A stretch of 64,000 bases of DNA from Acidobacteriota bacterium. Its GTDB lineage: Bacteria; Acidobacteriota; Thermoanaerobaculia; Gp7-AA8. The position numbers and the translations under genes are program-made. The notes below the pieces were generated by a model that saw only the letters and a program-made list of their open reading frames with translations, had not been told where the DNA came from and did not search any database. Below are positions 49,105 through 64,000 of this stretch, piece after piece. Each line of letters begins with the position of its first letter. Positions within the stretch are counted from its first letter, which is position 1. Location of the stretch: assembly GCA_021781455.1 (NCBI GenBank), contig JAJXWV010000090.1:1-64000 (forward strand), read 5' to 3'.

Positions 49105-49180
49105 GTCACGAGGTCGCGAGGTTTCGAGGTCACGAGGTGGGGTTCACCTCGGAACCTCGCAACCTCGTGACCTCGCAACC
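49103..49180. repeat. Octamer inverted array between rplK and rplA (AGGTCACG unit)
   Basis: Four 8-bp units (AGGTCACG, AGGTCGCG, AGGTTTCG) from 49103, then complementary 8-bp units (ACCTCGGA, ACCTCGCA, ACCTCGTG) at 49146-49180. This is the same octamer family as the one inside the SNF2 gene. It begins at the rplK stop codon. Confidence 0.95.
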
Positions 49181-49264
49181 AGAAGGCGTCCCGGCGCGTG
49201 GCCGGGGCAAACAACAACGTAGGAGGTTCGCCGCAGGGTGAACCGTCAGCACTACGGAGGTGCA

Positions 49265-49966
49265 ATGGCTAAACACGGTAAGAAGTACCGTGCTGCCGCC
49301 GATAAGGTCGAGCAGAGGCCGTATCAGCTGGACGAGGCGTTCAACCTGCTCAAGCAGGTCGCGTTCGCCAAGTTCAACGAGACGGTCGAGCTCTCCATGC
49401 TCCTCGGAGTCGATCCCAAGCACGCCGACCAGATGGTCCGCGGCACGACCGTGCTTCCGCACGGCACCGGCCAGTCGAAACGCGTGCTGGTCATCGCTCA
49501 GGGGGACAAGCAGAAGGAAGCGCAGGAAGCTGGCGCGGACTTCGTCGGCGGAGACGACATCGTCGAAAAGATCCAGGGTGGCTGGACCGATTTCGACGCC
49601 GTCATCGCTACACCCGACATGATGCGTTCGGTCGGAAAGCTCGGCAAAGTCCTCGGTCCCCGCGGACTGATGCCGAACCCCAAGACCGGCACGGTCACGT
49701 TCGACGTGGCGAAGGCGCTCACGGAGATCAAGGCCGGCAAGGTGGAGTTCCGCGTCGACAAGACGTCGATCATCCACGTCCCGGTCGGCAAGATCTCGTT
49801 CACGGCGGACCAGTTGACCGACAACGCCGGGGCAATCATCAACGCGGTGCGCAAGGCGAAGCCGCCGGCCGCAAAGGGCAAGTACGTCCGCTCAATCTAC
49901 GTTTCGTCGACCATGAGTCCGTCGATCCAGATCGACTCGACCGTGGCCGAGGTCAAGGCGGAGTAA
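49265..49966 (+). CDS. rplA: 50S ribosomal protein L1
   Basis: A 233-residue L1-stalk protein and usual translational repressor of its own operon. Segments: [58 protein letters not shown] 49265 has SD GGAGGTG three to eight bases upstream; the frame is open to GTG 49238. Confidence 0.98.
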   Translation: MAKHGKKYRAAADKVEQRPYQLDEAFNLLKQVAFAKFNETVELSMLLGVDPKHADQMVRGTTVLPHGTGQSKRVLVIAQGDKQKEAQEAGADFVGGDDIVEKIQGGWTDFDAVIATPDMMRSVGKLGKVLGPRGLMPNPKTGTVTFDVAKALTEIKAGKVEFRVDKTSIIHVPVGKISFTADQLTDNAGAIINAVRKAKPPAAKGKYVRSIYVSSTMSPSIQIDSTVAEVKAE

Positions 49967-49975
49967 GGGGGAGAC

Positions 49976-50524
49976 ATGAATCGCGAAGAAAAAGCGCAAA
50001 TGATCTCCGAATTCGCCGCAGGCGTTGGCCAGGCTACGAATGCGTTCCTGCTCGAGTTCAAGGGGATTACGGTTCCACAGGTCACCGAGCTTCGCCGGCA
50101 GGTTCGGCAGACGAACTCCAGCTACATCGTCATGAAGAACACGCTCGCGCTGATCGCGGTGAAGGACTCGCCGCTGACCCAGCTCAAAGAGCAGTTCAAG
50201 GGCCCGACGGCCGTCGCCTACAACACGACCGACGCCGTTGCCCTGGCCAAGACGCTGACCAAGTTCGCCAAGGACGTTCCGGCGGTCACGTTCAAAGGGG
50301 TCATGCTCAACGGGCAGATCGTCCCGGCGAGCCAGATTCAGGCGATTGCCAATCTGCCGTCCCGCGAGGAGCTGCTCTCGAAGCTGCTGTTCCTGCTGCA
50401 GCACCCGATCCGCAGCCTGGCGGTCGTCCTGAACGCGAACATCCGCAATCTGGCCGTCGTCATCGATCAGGTGGCGAAGCAGAAGGGCAGTGGCGCACCG
50501 GAAGGCGAAGCAACCGCACAGTAA
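49976..50524 (+). CDS. rplJ: 50S ribosomal protein L10
   Basis: A 182-residue stalk base protein that carries L7/L12 dimers. N-terminal rRNA-binding region (VTELRRQVRQTNSSYIVMKN) and C-terminal helix for L7/L12 are present. Only 9 bp separate it from rplA, so the classical long L10 leader is absent. A GC hairpin at 50535-50551 (GCGGGC / GCCCGC) follows before rplL and may adjust the L10 to L12 ratio. Confidence 0.97.
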   Translation: MNREEKAQMISEFAAGVGQATNAFLLEFKGITVPQVTELRRQVRQTNSSYIVMKNTLALIAVKDSPLTQLKEQFKGPTAVAYNTTDAVALAKTLTKFAKDVPAVTFKGVMLNGQIVPASQIQAIANLPSREELLSKLLFLLQHPIRSLAVVLNANIRNLAVVIDQVAKQKGSGAPEGEATAQ

Positions 50525-50595
50525 TTACAGATCCGCGGGCCTCGCGCCCGCTTGAACAGTTGAACTGAGATCAAGAAAGATTTTTGGAGGCTGAA

Positions 50596-50979
50596 ATGTC
50601 GATTTCTACCGAAGATTTTGTGAAGCAGATTGAGTCGATGTCCGTTCTCGACCTGGCGAACCTCGTCAAGGCGATCGAAGATCGTTTTGGCGTGTCGGCG
50701 GCTGCGGCTTCCGTGTCGGTGGCCGCCCCGGCAGCAGCGGGTGCGGCTGCGGCTGTGGCCGAAGAGCAGACCGAGTTCACGGTCGTCCTCGAGAGCGCAG
50801 GCGACAAGAAGATCAACGTCATCAAGGCTGTCCGCGAGGTCACGAGCCTCGGTCTGAAGGAAGCCAAGGACATGGTCGAAGGCGCCCCGCAGACCATCAA
50901 GGAAGGCGTCTCGAAGGACGAGGCCGCCAAGATCAAGAAGGTCTTCGAAGAGGCCGGCGCGAAAGTGACAGTCAAATAG
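50596..50979 (+). CDS. rplL: 50S ribosomal protein L7/L12
   Basis: A 127-residue stalk protein: N-terminal dimerisation domain ([17 protein letters not shown]), Ala-rich hinge, and the factor-binding C-terminal domain [10 protein letters not shown]-like with [19 protein letters not shown] 50596 with SD GGAGG. Confidence 0.98.
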   Translation: MSISTEDFVKQIESMSVLDLANLVKAIEDRFGVSAAAASVSVAAPAAAGAAAAVAEEQTEFTVVLESAGDKKINVIKAVREVTSLGLKEAKDMVEGAPQTIKEGVSKDEAAKIKKVFEEAGAKVTVK

Positions 50980-50996
50980 CCGCAGGCTGTTTGACT

Positions 50997-51113
50997 GTCA
51001 TCCTGAGGCCCGCGCAGACGGGCCGAAGGATCTCGTGCAATCGGGTTCAGCCTCTTCGCACCGGGTCCTTCGCCGCGCTTCGCCCCTCCGGGGCTTCGCC
51101 GGTTCAGGATGAC
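50997..51113. repeat. TCATCCTGAG-family inverted repeat after rplL
   Basis: Outer ends GTCATCCTGA (50997-51006) and TCAGGATGAC (51104-51113) are perfect complements; inner parts carry CCGAAGGATC and GGTCCTTCG. Same family as the elements at 13.28 and 38.98 kb. Confidence 0.88.
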
Positions 51114-51133
51114 CCAGGGCCACAAGCAACCTC

Positions 51134-51164
51134 AGCCGGGCGGGAATGCCCGCCCGGCTTTGTG
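51134..51164 (+). terminator. Strong stem-loop between rplL and rpoB
   Basis: A perfect 11-bp stem AGCCGGGCGGG / CCCGCCCGGCT with AATG loop (51134-51159) followed by TTGTG. It could be a partial terminator that lowers rpoBC transcription relative to the ribosomal genes. Confidence 0.75.
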
Positions 51165-51180
51165 CCTTTGAACAGTTATC

Positions 51181-51258
51181 CGAATGAAGGAATACAGAAT
51201 GAAGAATTGTGCGCGCCATCGGGCGGCGAGCAATTCTTCATTCGAAATTCGTCATTCA
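51181..51258. repeat. Heptamer inverted array between rplL and rpoB (GAATGAA-like unit)
   Basis: Left arm 51181-51208 (CGAATGA, AGGAATA, CAGAATG, AAGAATT); right arm 51231-51258 (CAATTCT, TCATTCG, AAATTCG, TCATTCA). The arms pair over AATTCTTCATTC. A further hairpin GGAAAGGG / CCCTTTCC lies at 51282-51306; the remaining leader to 51502 shows no gene. Confidence 0.9.
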
Positions 51259-51502
51259 TAGCGAAAGAATCTTCCGAAGTCGGAAAGGGGGGGAGCGGCC
51301 CTTTCCACCAAGGCTTCGAAACCCCGCGCGAACTCACCCGACGCGTCGCCTGCGACGGGACTCGCACTACAAAACTCTACGGCACGACTTCGTGAGCACG
51401 CCACGAACTCATGATCGCCTTCTTCCGGCCCGTTAGGCCGTGAGCGGTGATCGTGTCTTCATGGCGGGCCATCGTTTGTTGCTGCCGAAAAGGAGCGACC
51501 TG

Positions 51503-55786
<4,284 letters not shown>

Positions 55787-55793
55787 CTGCTCT

Positions 55794-55854
55794 GGTGTGG
55801 GGCCGGCTTTCCAGCCGGTCTCAGAAGGCGCGGGCAGGAATGCCCGCACCACAC
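55794..55854. repeat. Clover-shaped palindromic repeat between rpoB and the small zinc-finger gene
   Basis: Outer stem GTGTGG / CCACAC encloses two hairpins, CCGGCT / AGCCGG with TTCC loop and GCGGGCA / TGCCCGC with GGAA loop. Same layout as the 4089-4199 element. Confidence 0.85.
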
Positions 55855-55866
55855 GAGGAGAAGGGA

Positions 55867-56052
55867 ATGGCGAGACGAGTCACGATGGTCGGGAAGCTCC
55901 CCAACGCCGCTTGCCGGGCCTGTCACGGCATGGGCGCCATCCGCATCACGATTCACTTCCACAGCGGCGACCAGGAATGGGAAGCGCCGTGCTGGGAGTG
56001 CTTCGAGACTACGAAGCTGTCGTTCCCGAAACCTCCGACCACGCAGAACTGA
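55867..56052 (+). CDS. Small CxxC zinc-finger protein between rpoB and rpoC
   Basis: A 61-residue protein ([23 protein letters not shown] start) with one CxxC-H-G-x-G pair (Cys 16/19) and a second CxxC (CWEC, Cys 42/45), resembling half of a DnaJ-type or small zinc-ribbon fold. ATG 55867 follows SD AAGGGA; the next gene rpoC starts 45 bp later. No family recognised. Its place inside the rpoBC operon suggests it is made together with RNA polymerase. Confidence 0.75.
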   Translation: MARRVTMVGKLPNAACRACHGMGAIRITIHFHSGDQEWEAPCWECFETTKLSFPKPPTTQN

Positions 56053-56097
56053 CGACCTGAACACGATTAGAAATCGCCAACCAAAGGGAGGCGCAAA

Positions 56098-60342
<4,245 letters not shown>

Positions 60343-60364
60343 ACATCAACTTCTGCTTCAACCG

Positions 60365-60397
60365 ATCGGGCGGCCTGACGGCCGCCCGATTCATTTT
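60365..60397 (+). terminator. Terminator after rpoC
   Basis: A perfect 11-bp stem ATCGGGCGGCC / GGCCGCCCGAT (60365-60375, 60380-60390, loop TGAC) followed by TCATTTT. Confidence 0.92.
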
Positions 60398-60425
60398 GGA
60401 TTTAGGATTTGAGATTGATGATTGA
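60398..60425. repeat. Heptamer array after rpoC (GGATTTA / TGATTGA unit)
   Basis: Four diverged heptamers (GGATTTA, GGATTTG, AGATTGA, TGATTGA) with a shared GATT core at 7-bp spacing. No complementary arm. It directly follows the terminator and marks the truncated end of the transposase remnant. Confidence 0.75.
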
Positions 60426-60539
60426 TGAACCGCAGTATTCGCGATCGATGTCATCGAAGACGATGTCGGCGCGATCGACGCCGCATTTCCAGACGTGGAA
60501 GGTGCCATCGGGATGCTCTAAACGAAGCGGACGAGCCAT
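60402..60539 (-). pseudogene. Truncated RAYT (Y1/REP-associated) transposase remnant
   Basis: Read on the minus strand from ATG 60539, 45 codons begin MARPLRLEHPDGTFHVW and continue with D-I-V-F-D-D-I-D-R-E. This matches the conserved N-terminus of REP-associated tyrosine transposases (MARPLR-x-E-x-x-x-x-x-YHV/FHV then IFxDDxDRE). The HUH catalytic motif and Tyr are absent: the frame ends at 60402, inside the heptamer array. The gene is therefore a 5-prime fragment. Identification rests on a short segment. Confidence 0.6.
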
Positions 60540-60860
60540 GCACCGAGGCTACCTCGGCCGAGAGCCGAGCGAGCCGACGCGCCCGAAAATCGTCGAAATC
60601 GCGGCGGAAACCTCCTCGGAATGGAAGGTTTCCGTTTGGGCGACCGGCGTCTGTTCCACTGCACGTAGATTGCCTTGCGGAGGGTGGCGAAGCCGATCAA
60701 CCGACGCTCGACGACTCGCCGCCGCCTCGGGAGTGCAGTGATCGTGGCGGGCGGTCGCCATCCTGTGCCGCCGTCAAACCGCGAACCCCTTTTCGCCCTC
60801 GCGGCCGCCCGCCCGATTTTTCGAATGGATCGACCGCTCCCGGGCGAACCTGACCAGACC
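60540..60860. other. Intergenic region without recognisable gene
   Basis: About 320 bp between the transposase fragment and the secreted protein gene. No reading frame here shows a believable composition. It may hold the degraded upstream flank of the transposase. Confidence 0.4.
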
Positions 60861-63800
60861 TCACTCGTGCCGGGTCGTGGCCTCTCCGCTTCCGTTGTCG
60901 ATGACCTGAAGGAAGGGCAGGACCGAACCGGCGCTGCTGGTCACGAGAATGTCGAGCGTGGCGTTGTGCAGGTCGCCGAACGAGGCGCGAGCATCGCCGA
61001 GGATCGACTTCGCCAGGTCCCGGATCAGAACGCCGCCGCCGGCCGGGACGCTGAAATCTCTCGAAGAGACGGCGGACCCGCTGGTCAGAGAGCCTGCGGA
61101 GAAGACGTAGCGCAGCGTCAGCCTCACGGTGGCCGCCTGTCCTGAGACCTCGGCGAGCATCAGGTTGTTCCGGTACGTGAGGGCCCGGCCGGCCGCGATC
61201 GAATCCGGCGAAGCGTCTTCGATTCCGGCAAAGCGCCTCACTCCGTTAGGCGGCAGTGCGCGTCCGATGGGCATTGCAGCGACTCCTGATCCGATGGCGC
61301 CGCTTCCTTTCGTCACGGAGTACACGGCGGCCGCGCGCAGCGCGGTCGAGCCGGCCAGCTTGATCATCCCCGCGTCGGCGACGGTCACCTGCCTGAAACC
61401 GCCCGCCGGAATCGTCATCGGGACTGGTGAGCCTCCCGGAGCCTGCCCCGTCGAGTGCGCCATGGTGCGCCGGCGCATGCCGGTCGAGAACGACGTCACC
61501 GTCACCGCGATCGGGGAGGGGGAAGCGTTGGTCAGATTGACCGCCATGGTGTTGCCCGCGCTCGAGGCCGCGTCGAACGACGGCAGGTACATCGGATCGG
61601 ACGCCGGCAGGACCTGCACGATGGCGAAGGCGTCGCTGGTCACGGAGTCGAGGACGAGCGCCCAGGCGTCGATCTTTCCGCCGCTCGCCGACGTGTTCTT
61701 CACGCGGACCATCGCCGCGCCGGCCGGGACGACGTCGGCAAGCTCGAGCGATCCGTAGGCGGGAACGCTGTCGGAGTTGCGCGCGTCGAGCACCTTCCCA
61801 TCCGCGTCGACAAATTCGATGACCAGGCTCGCGGCGTTGCCGGTTACTTCCTGGACGTAGAGGGACGTCGTTCGGGTGGAAGACTTCTGTACGCCGGGCA
61901 GGAAGATCGTGTCGCCGGAAGCGACGCCGCGGTCGGACCGCGACACCGGCAGCACGGTCATGCTGTTCTGGCCTGCACCCGGCGTGACCTGCGTACTCGC
62001 GACGGCGACGGAATTCGACGCGAGTTGCGAGCTGCGGAGTTGGATCGTTCCGCTGTGGAACGGTAGACCGAAGAGGTTCTTCACGATTCCGGGGAAGTTG
62101 ACGGCGCTCTGGCCGATGACCGGGGGGACGGAGACCACTTGCGTGCCGGTGCCGCCGGCGGGAGTGAAGTAGATCTTGAGATCGGTGACCGGGGTTGCGC
62201 TCCGGTTCGAGAGCGTCAGGTCGCCGAGGGTGCCGTTCTTCGATGAAACGCCGGAGAGGAAGATGGCGACGTCAGTGCCGAGCGCAGGGGGCGTGGCCGC
62301 GGTGGCGCTCAGCGTGACGACATCGACGACGGAGACGGAGACGTTCGAGATGATCGTCGTGCCGAGCGTCGCGGCCTTGCCGGAAGCGGCGTTGACGTAG
62401 CGGAACGTGAGGCTGCCGGTGGCGCCACCGACCGGTGCGGTTCCGTCGGGGCGGCGGGTGCGGTCGATCGAGAACGGCACGGGGCGTGTTTCTCCGGCGG
62501 AGAGTGTCAGGAACGGGTTTGCGGGGACGATCCACGGCACGTCGGCGACGACCATGCCCTGGATGGCCGCGGCGCCGCTGTTGGTGAACGAGACCGAGCC
62601 GGAGGGGTTCTGCGATGCGGGTGCCGGAGTCTCGGATCGCGTTGCCGGAGTCGTGATCGCGACGGGTGCCGGCGGTGGACTGGTGACCAGGAGGAGGACC
62701 GGGATGGAGAGGCCGGCGGCGGCACCACTGGCCGAAACGATCGACGAGCCCTCGTACGTGCCGGCCGTCTGCTGGCTGGCGCGGATCACGATCACCTGCG
62801 ACGCGCCTGGAGGAAGCGTGAAGAGCGTGGGGCTCTCCGAGAAGAAGGTGCCCGTCTGGTCTAACGTGACCGTCGTGGCCATGCCGCCGACGTTGGTGAG
62901 GGTGAACCGGTCAGTCGGCAAGGGTCCGCCGCTCGACTGCAGCAGGCCCTGCGGGTATTCGGAGACGACGACTTTCGGGATCGGCACCGATGCCGACACC
63001 GTGACCGTCGTCGATGCCGTGGCCGTGCCGCCGCTGCTGGTCGCCGTTAACGTGTACGTCGTCGTCTGCGTCGGTTTGACGGTCACGGACCCGATGGCCA
63101 GCTGCGTTCCAACGCCCTGGTCAATCGACACGCTCGTGGCGTTGGCGGTCGTCCATCGGAGAGAGGCCGCGCCACCCGTACCGATCGTGGCCGGATCCGC
63201 GGCGAACATCGTGATCGACGGCGCGACGGTTCCCGCACCGCGGGTCATGCTGAACGTGACCGTGGAAGACGTGCCGGTGATCGTGCCGGAGAACGTGGAG
63301 CCGATGAATGAACCGGAGAGGGGGACATTGACCCCGGCGGCGACGAGCGTTCCGGTCACGCTGTTGCCGGCAAGCTCGCCCGACACGATCAACGACAGAT
63401 CGAGGTCCGGGGTGAGTTGACAGTTCCTGGGGCTCTTCATGGAGACGAAGACGAGGCCGGAGATGACCGATCCCGTCTGGACGATCGTGCTGCTCATCGG
63501 CCCCGTGTAGAAGAGCGTGTTCGTGCAGGGCGGCTCCGGCGGGTAGGTCTCCGTGAACGTGCCGCTGTAACTGCCGCTGAATCCCGACGCGGGCGACCCC
63601 GTCCCGGACTGCGTCAGAGTGCCGCTGACGGTCGAGTAGGCGTCGTTCGCCAGGAACGTCATCGACGTCCCCGTGATGGTCATGCTCGCGGAGGTGGTGG
63701 AGAGACCTTCGGGTCCACCCGGTCCGATGACGATGCCGCTGAACGTGTTGCCGCTCGCCGTGCCGGTCAGCGGCATGCTGCCGGTGCTGGCCGTCGCGGT

Positions 63801-64000
63801 CGGATCGCAGACGTCGGAGAGATCGGTCGTGATGACCCCGCTCACGTTCGACCCGCTTTGCACGAGCGAAATCGTGATTGGCTTGTTCCTCGAGGTTGCC
63901 TGCGGGCACGAGGTCATCTCGGTGATCACGCCACTCCACGTTCCGGTGAACTGCGCGCGGAGTGGAGAGGCTGCGAGAATGAGCGTTGCGAGCCCGATGA
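60861..64000 (-). CDS. Large secreted Ig-like/beta-sandwich protein (5-prime partial)
   Basis: The frame continues past the GTG at 63929 to the window end. The upstream codons encode the end of a signal peptide (LATLILAASPLRAQFTGTWSG), so the start codon lies beyond base 64000. At least 1045 residues: N-terminal Gly/Thr/Ser-rich beta repeats (SGSYSGTFTE and VTGTLVAAG types, residues 1-230), an Ig-like domain with TTTYTLTATSSGGTATAS (about 280-320), beta-sandwich domains with TLTNVGG and VSFTNSGAA segments, and a C-terminal half of similar beta type. No cell-wall anchor or autotransporter motif is visible. Probably an exported surface or matrix protein. Confidence 0.8.
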   Translation of the reverse strand, partial: IGLATLILAASPLRAQFTGTWSGVITEMTSCPQATSRNKPITISLVQSGSNVSGVITTDLSDVCDPTATASTGSMPLTGTASGNTFSGIVIGPGGPEGLSTTSASMTITGTSMTFLANDAYSTVSGTLTQSGTGSPASGFSGSYSGTFTETYPPEPPCTNTLFYTGPMSSTIVQTGSVISGLVFVSMKSPRNCQLTPDLDLSLIVSGELAGNSVTGTLVAAGVNVPLSGSFIGSTFSGTITGTSSTVTFSMTRGAGTVAPSITMFAADPATIGTGGAASLRWTTANATSVSIDQGVGTQLAIGSVTVKPTQTTTYTLTATSSGGTATASTTVTVSASVPIPKVVVSEYPQGLLQSSGGPLPTDRFTLTNVGGMATTVTLDQTGTFFSESPTLFTLPPGASQVIVIRASQQTAGTYEGSSIVSASGAAAGLSIPVLLLVTSPPPAPVAITTPATRSETPAPASQNPSGSVSFTNSGAAAIQGMVVADVPWIVPANPFLTLSAGETRPVPFSIDRTRRPDGTAPVGGATGSLTFRYVNAASGKAATLGTTIISNVSVSVVDVVTLSATAATPPALGTDVAIFLSGVSSKNGTLGDLTLSNRSATPVTDLKIYFTPAGGTGTQVVSVPPVIGQSAVNFPGIVKNLFGLPFHSGTIQLRSSQLASNSVAVASTQVTPGAGQNSMTVLPVSRSDRGVASGDTIFLPGVQKSSTRTTSLYVQEVTGNAASLVIEFVDADGKVLDARNSDSVPAYGSLELADVVPAGAAMVRVKNTSASGGKIDAWALVLDSVTSDAFAIVQVLPASDPMYLPSFDAASSAGNTMAVNLTNASPSPIAVTVTSFSTGMRRRTMAHSTGQAPGGSPVPMTIPAGGFRQVTVADAGMIKLAGSTALRAAAVYSVTKGSGAIGSGVAAMPIGRALPPNGVRRFAGIEDASPDSIAAGRALTYRNNLMLAEVSGQAATVRLTLRYVFSAGSLTSGSAVSSRDFSVPAGGGVLIRDLAKSILGDARASFGDLHNATLDILVTSSAGSVLPFLQVIDNGSGEATTRHE

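Noticed and set aside
60518-60700. Minus-strand 60-codon Arg-rich ORF near the transposase remnant
   Set aside because: Composition is typical of frame noise in GC-rich DNA, and it overlaps the better-supported RAYT fragment.

Overview
The window is a GC-rich (roughly two-thirds GC) chromosomal segment of a Gram-negative, diderm, heterotrophic bacterium. It carries the outer-membrane assembly genes bamA and skp and the lipid A/fatty-acid genes lpxD, fabZ and lpxA. An N-terminal zinc-ribbon insertion in RpoB, DUF1802, YfhO-type membrane proteins and 'TCATCCTGAG' palindromic repeats make an Acidobacteriota-like lineage (for example Thermoanaerobaculia-like) my best guess. That placement is inference; no rRNA gene lies in the window.

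Layout. 1-156: a 19-copy tandem heptamer array, then a tautomerase. 0.8-9.5 kb: envelope block bamA-skp-lpxD-fabZ-lpxA-Gfo/Idh, then MTA phosphorylase and a PfkB kinase. 9.5-13.2 kb (minus): lipoprotein amidohydrolase, NAD kinase and a ClpX-like ATPase without its zinc domain. 13.8-16.6 kb: ComEA-like and pseudopilin genes (DNA uptake/pilus) and a membrane-anchored phosphatase-fold protein with substituted metal ligands. 16.6-21.4 kb: an overlapping two-gene adenine-methylase/SNF2-helicase module that looks like an uncharacterised defence or restriction-like unit. 21.4-32.8 kb: NtrC-type regulator, DUF192 lipoprotein, catalytically empty rhomboid, arginine-rich zinc-ribbon protein, queD, DUF1802, DjlA-like protein, ECF sigma factor with anti-sigma, RdgB-like pyrophosphatase, two threonine-rich lipoproteins, coaE and folD. 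33.1-43.9 kb: rplM-rpsI, rpsB-tsf, pyrH-frr, ispD-ispF, gltX-pyrD, a glycosyltransferase and rlmB. 46.3-60.4 kb: tRNA Thr-Tyr-Gly-Thr, rpmG, tRNA-Trp, secE, nusG, rplK-A-J-L, rpoB, a small zinc-finger gene, rpoC. 60.4-64 kb: a transposase remnant and a large secreted Ig-like protein that runs off the end.

The most unusual feature is a dispersed set of at least 16 short tandem-repeat loci with a fixed 7-bp period (8-bp in two cases). The unit sequence differs from locus to locus. In most loci the array is split into two arms that are reverse complements of each other, so each could fold into a long hairpin. They fill all three spacers between the four clustered tRNA genes and most spacers from rpmG to rpoB. 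They also sit directly before start codons (fabZ, PfkB, mtnP, pseudopilin, rplM), and one lies inside the SNF2 helicase reading frame. A second set consists of large palindromic REP-like repeats, some with a clover-like outer stem and two inner hairpins. A broken piece of what looks like a REP-associated (RAYT) transposase lies after rpoC.
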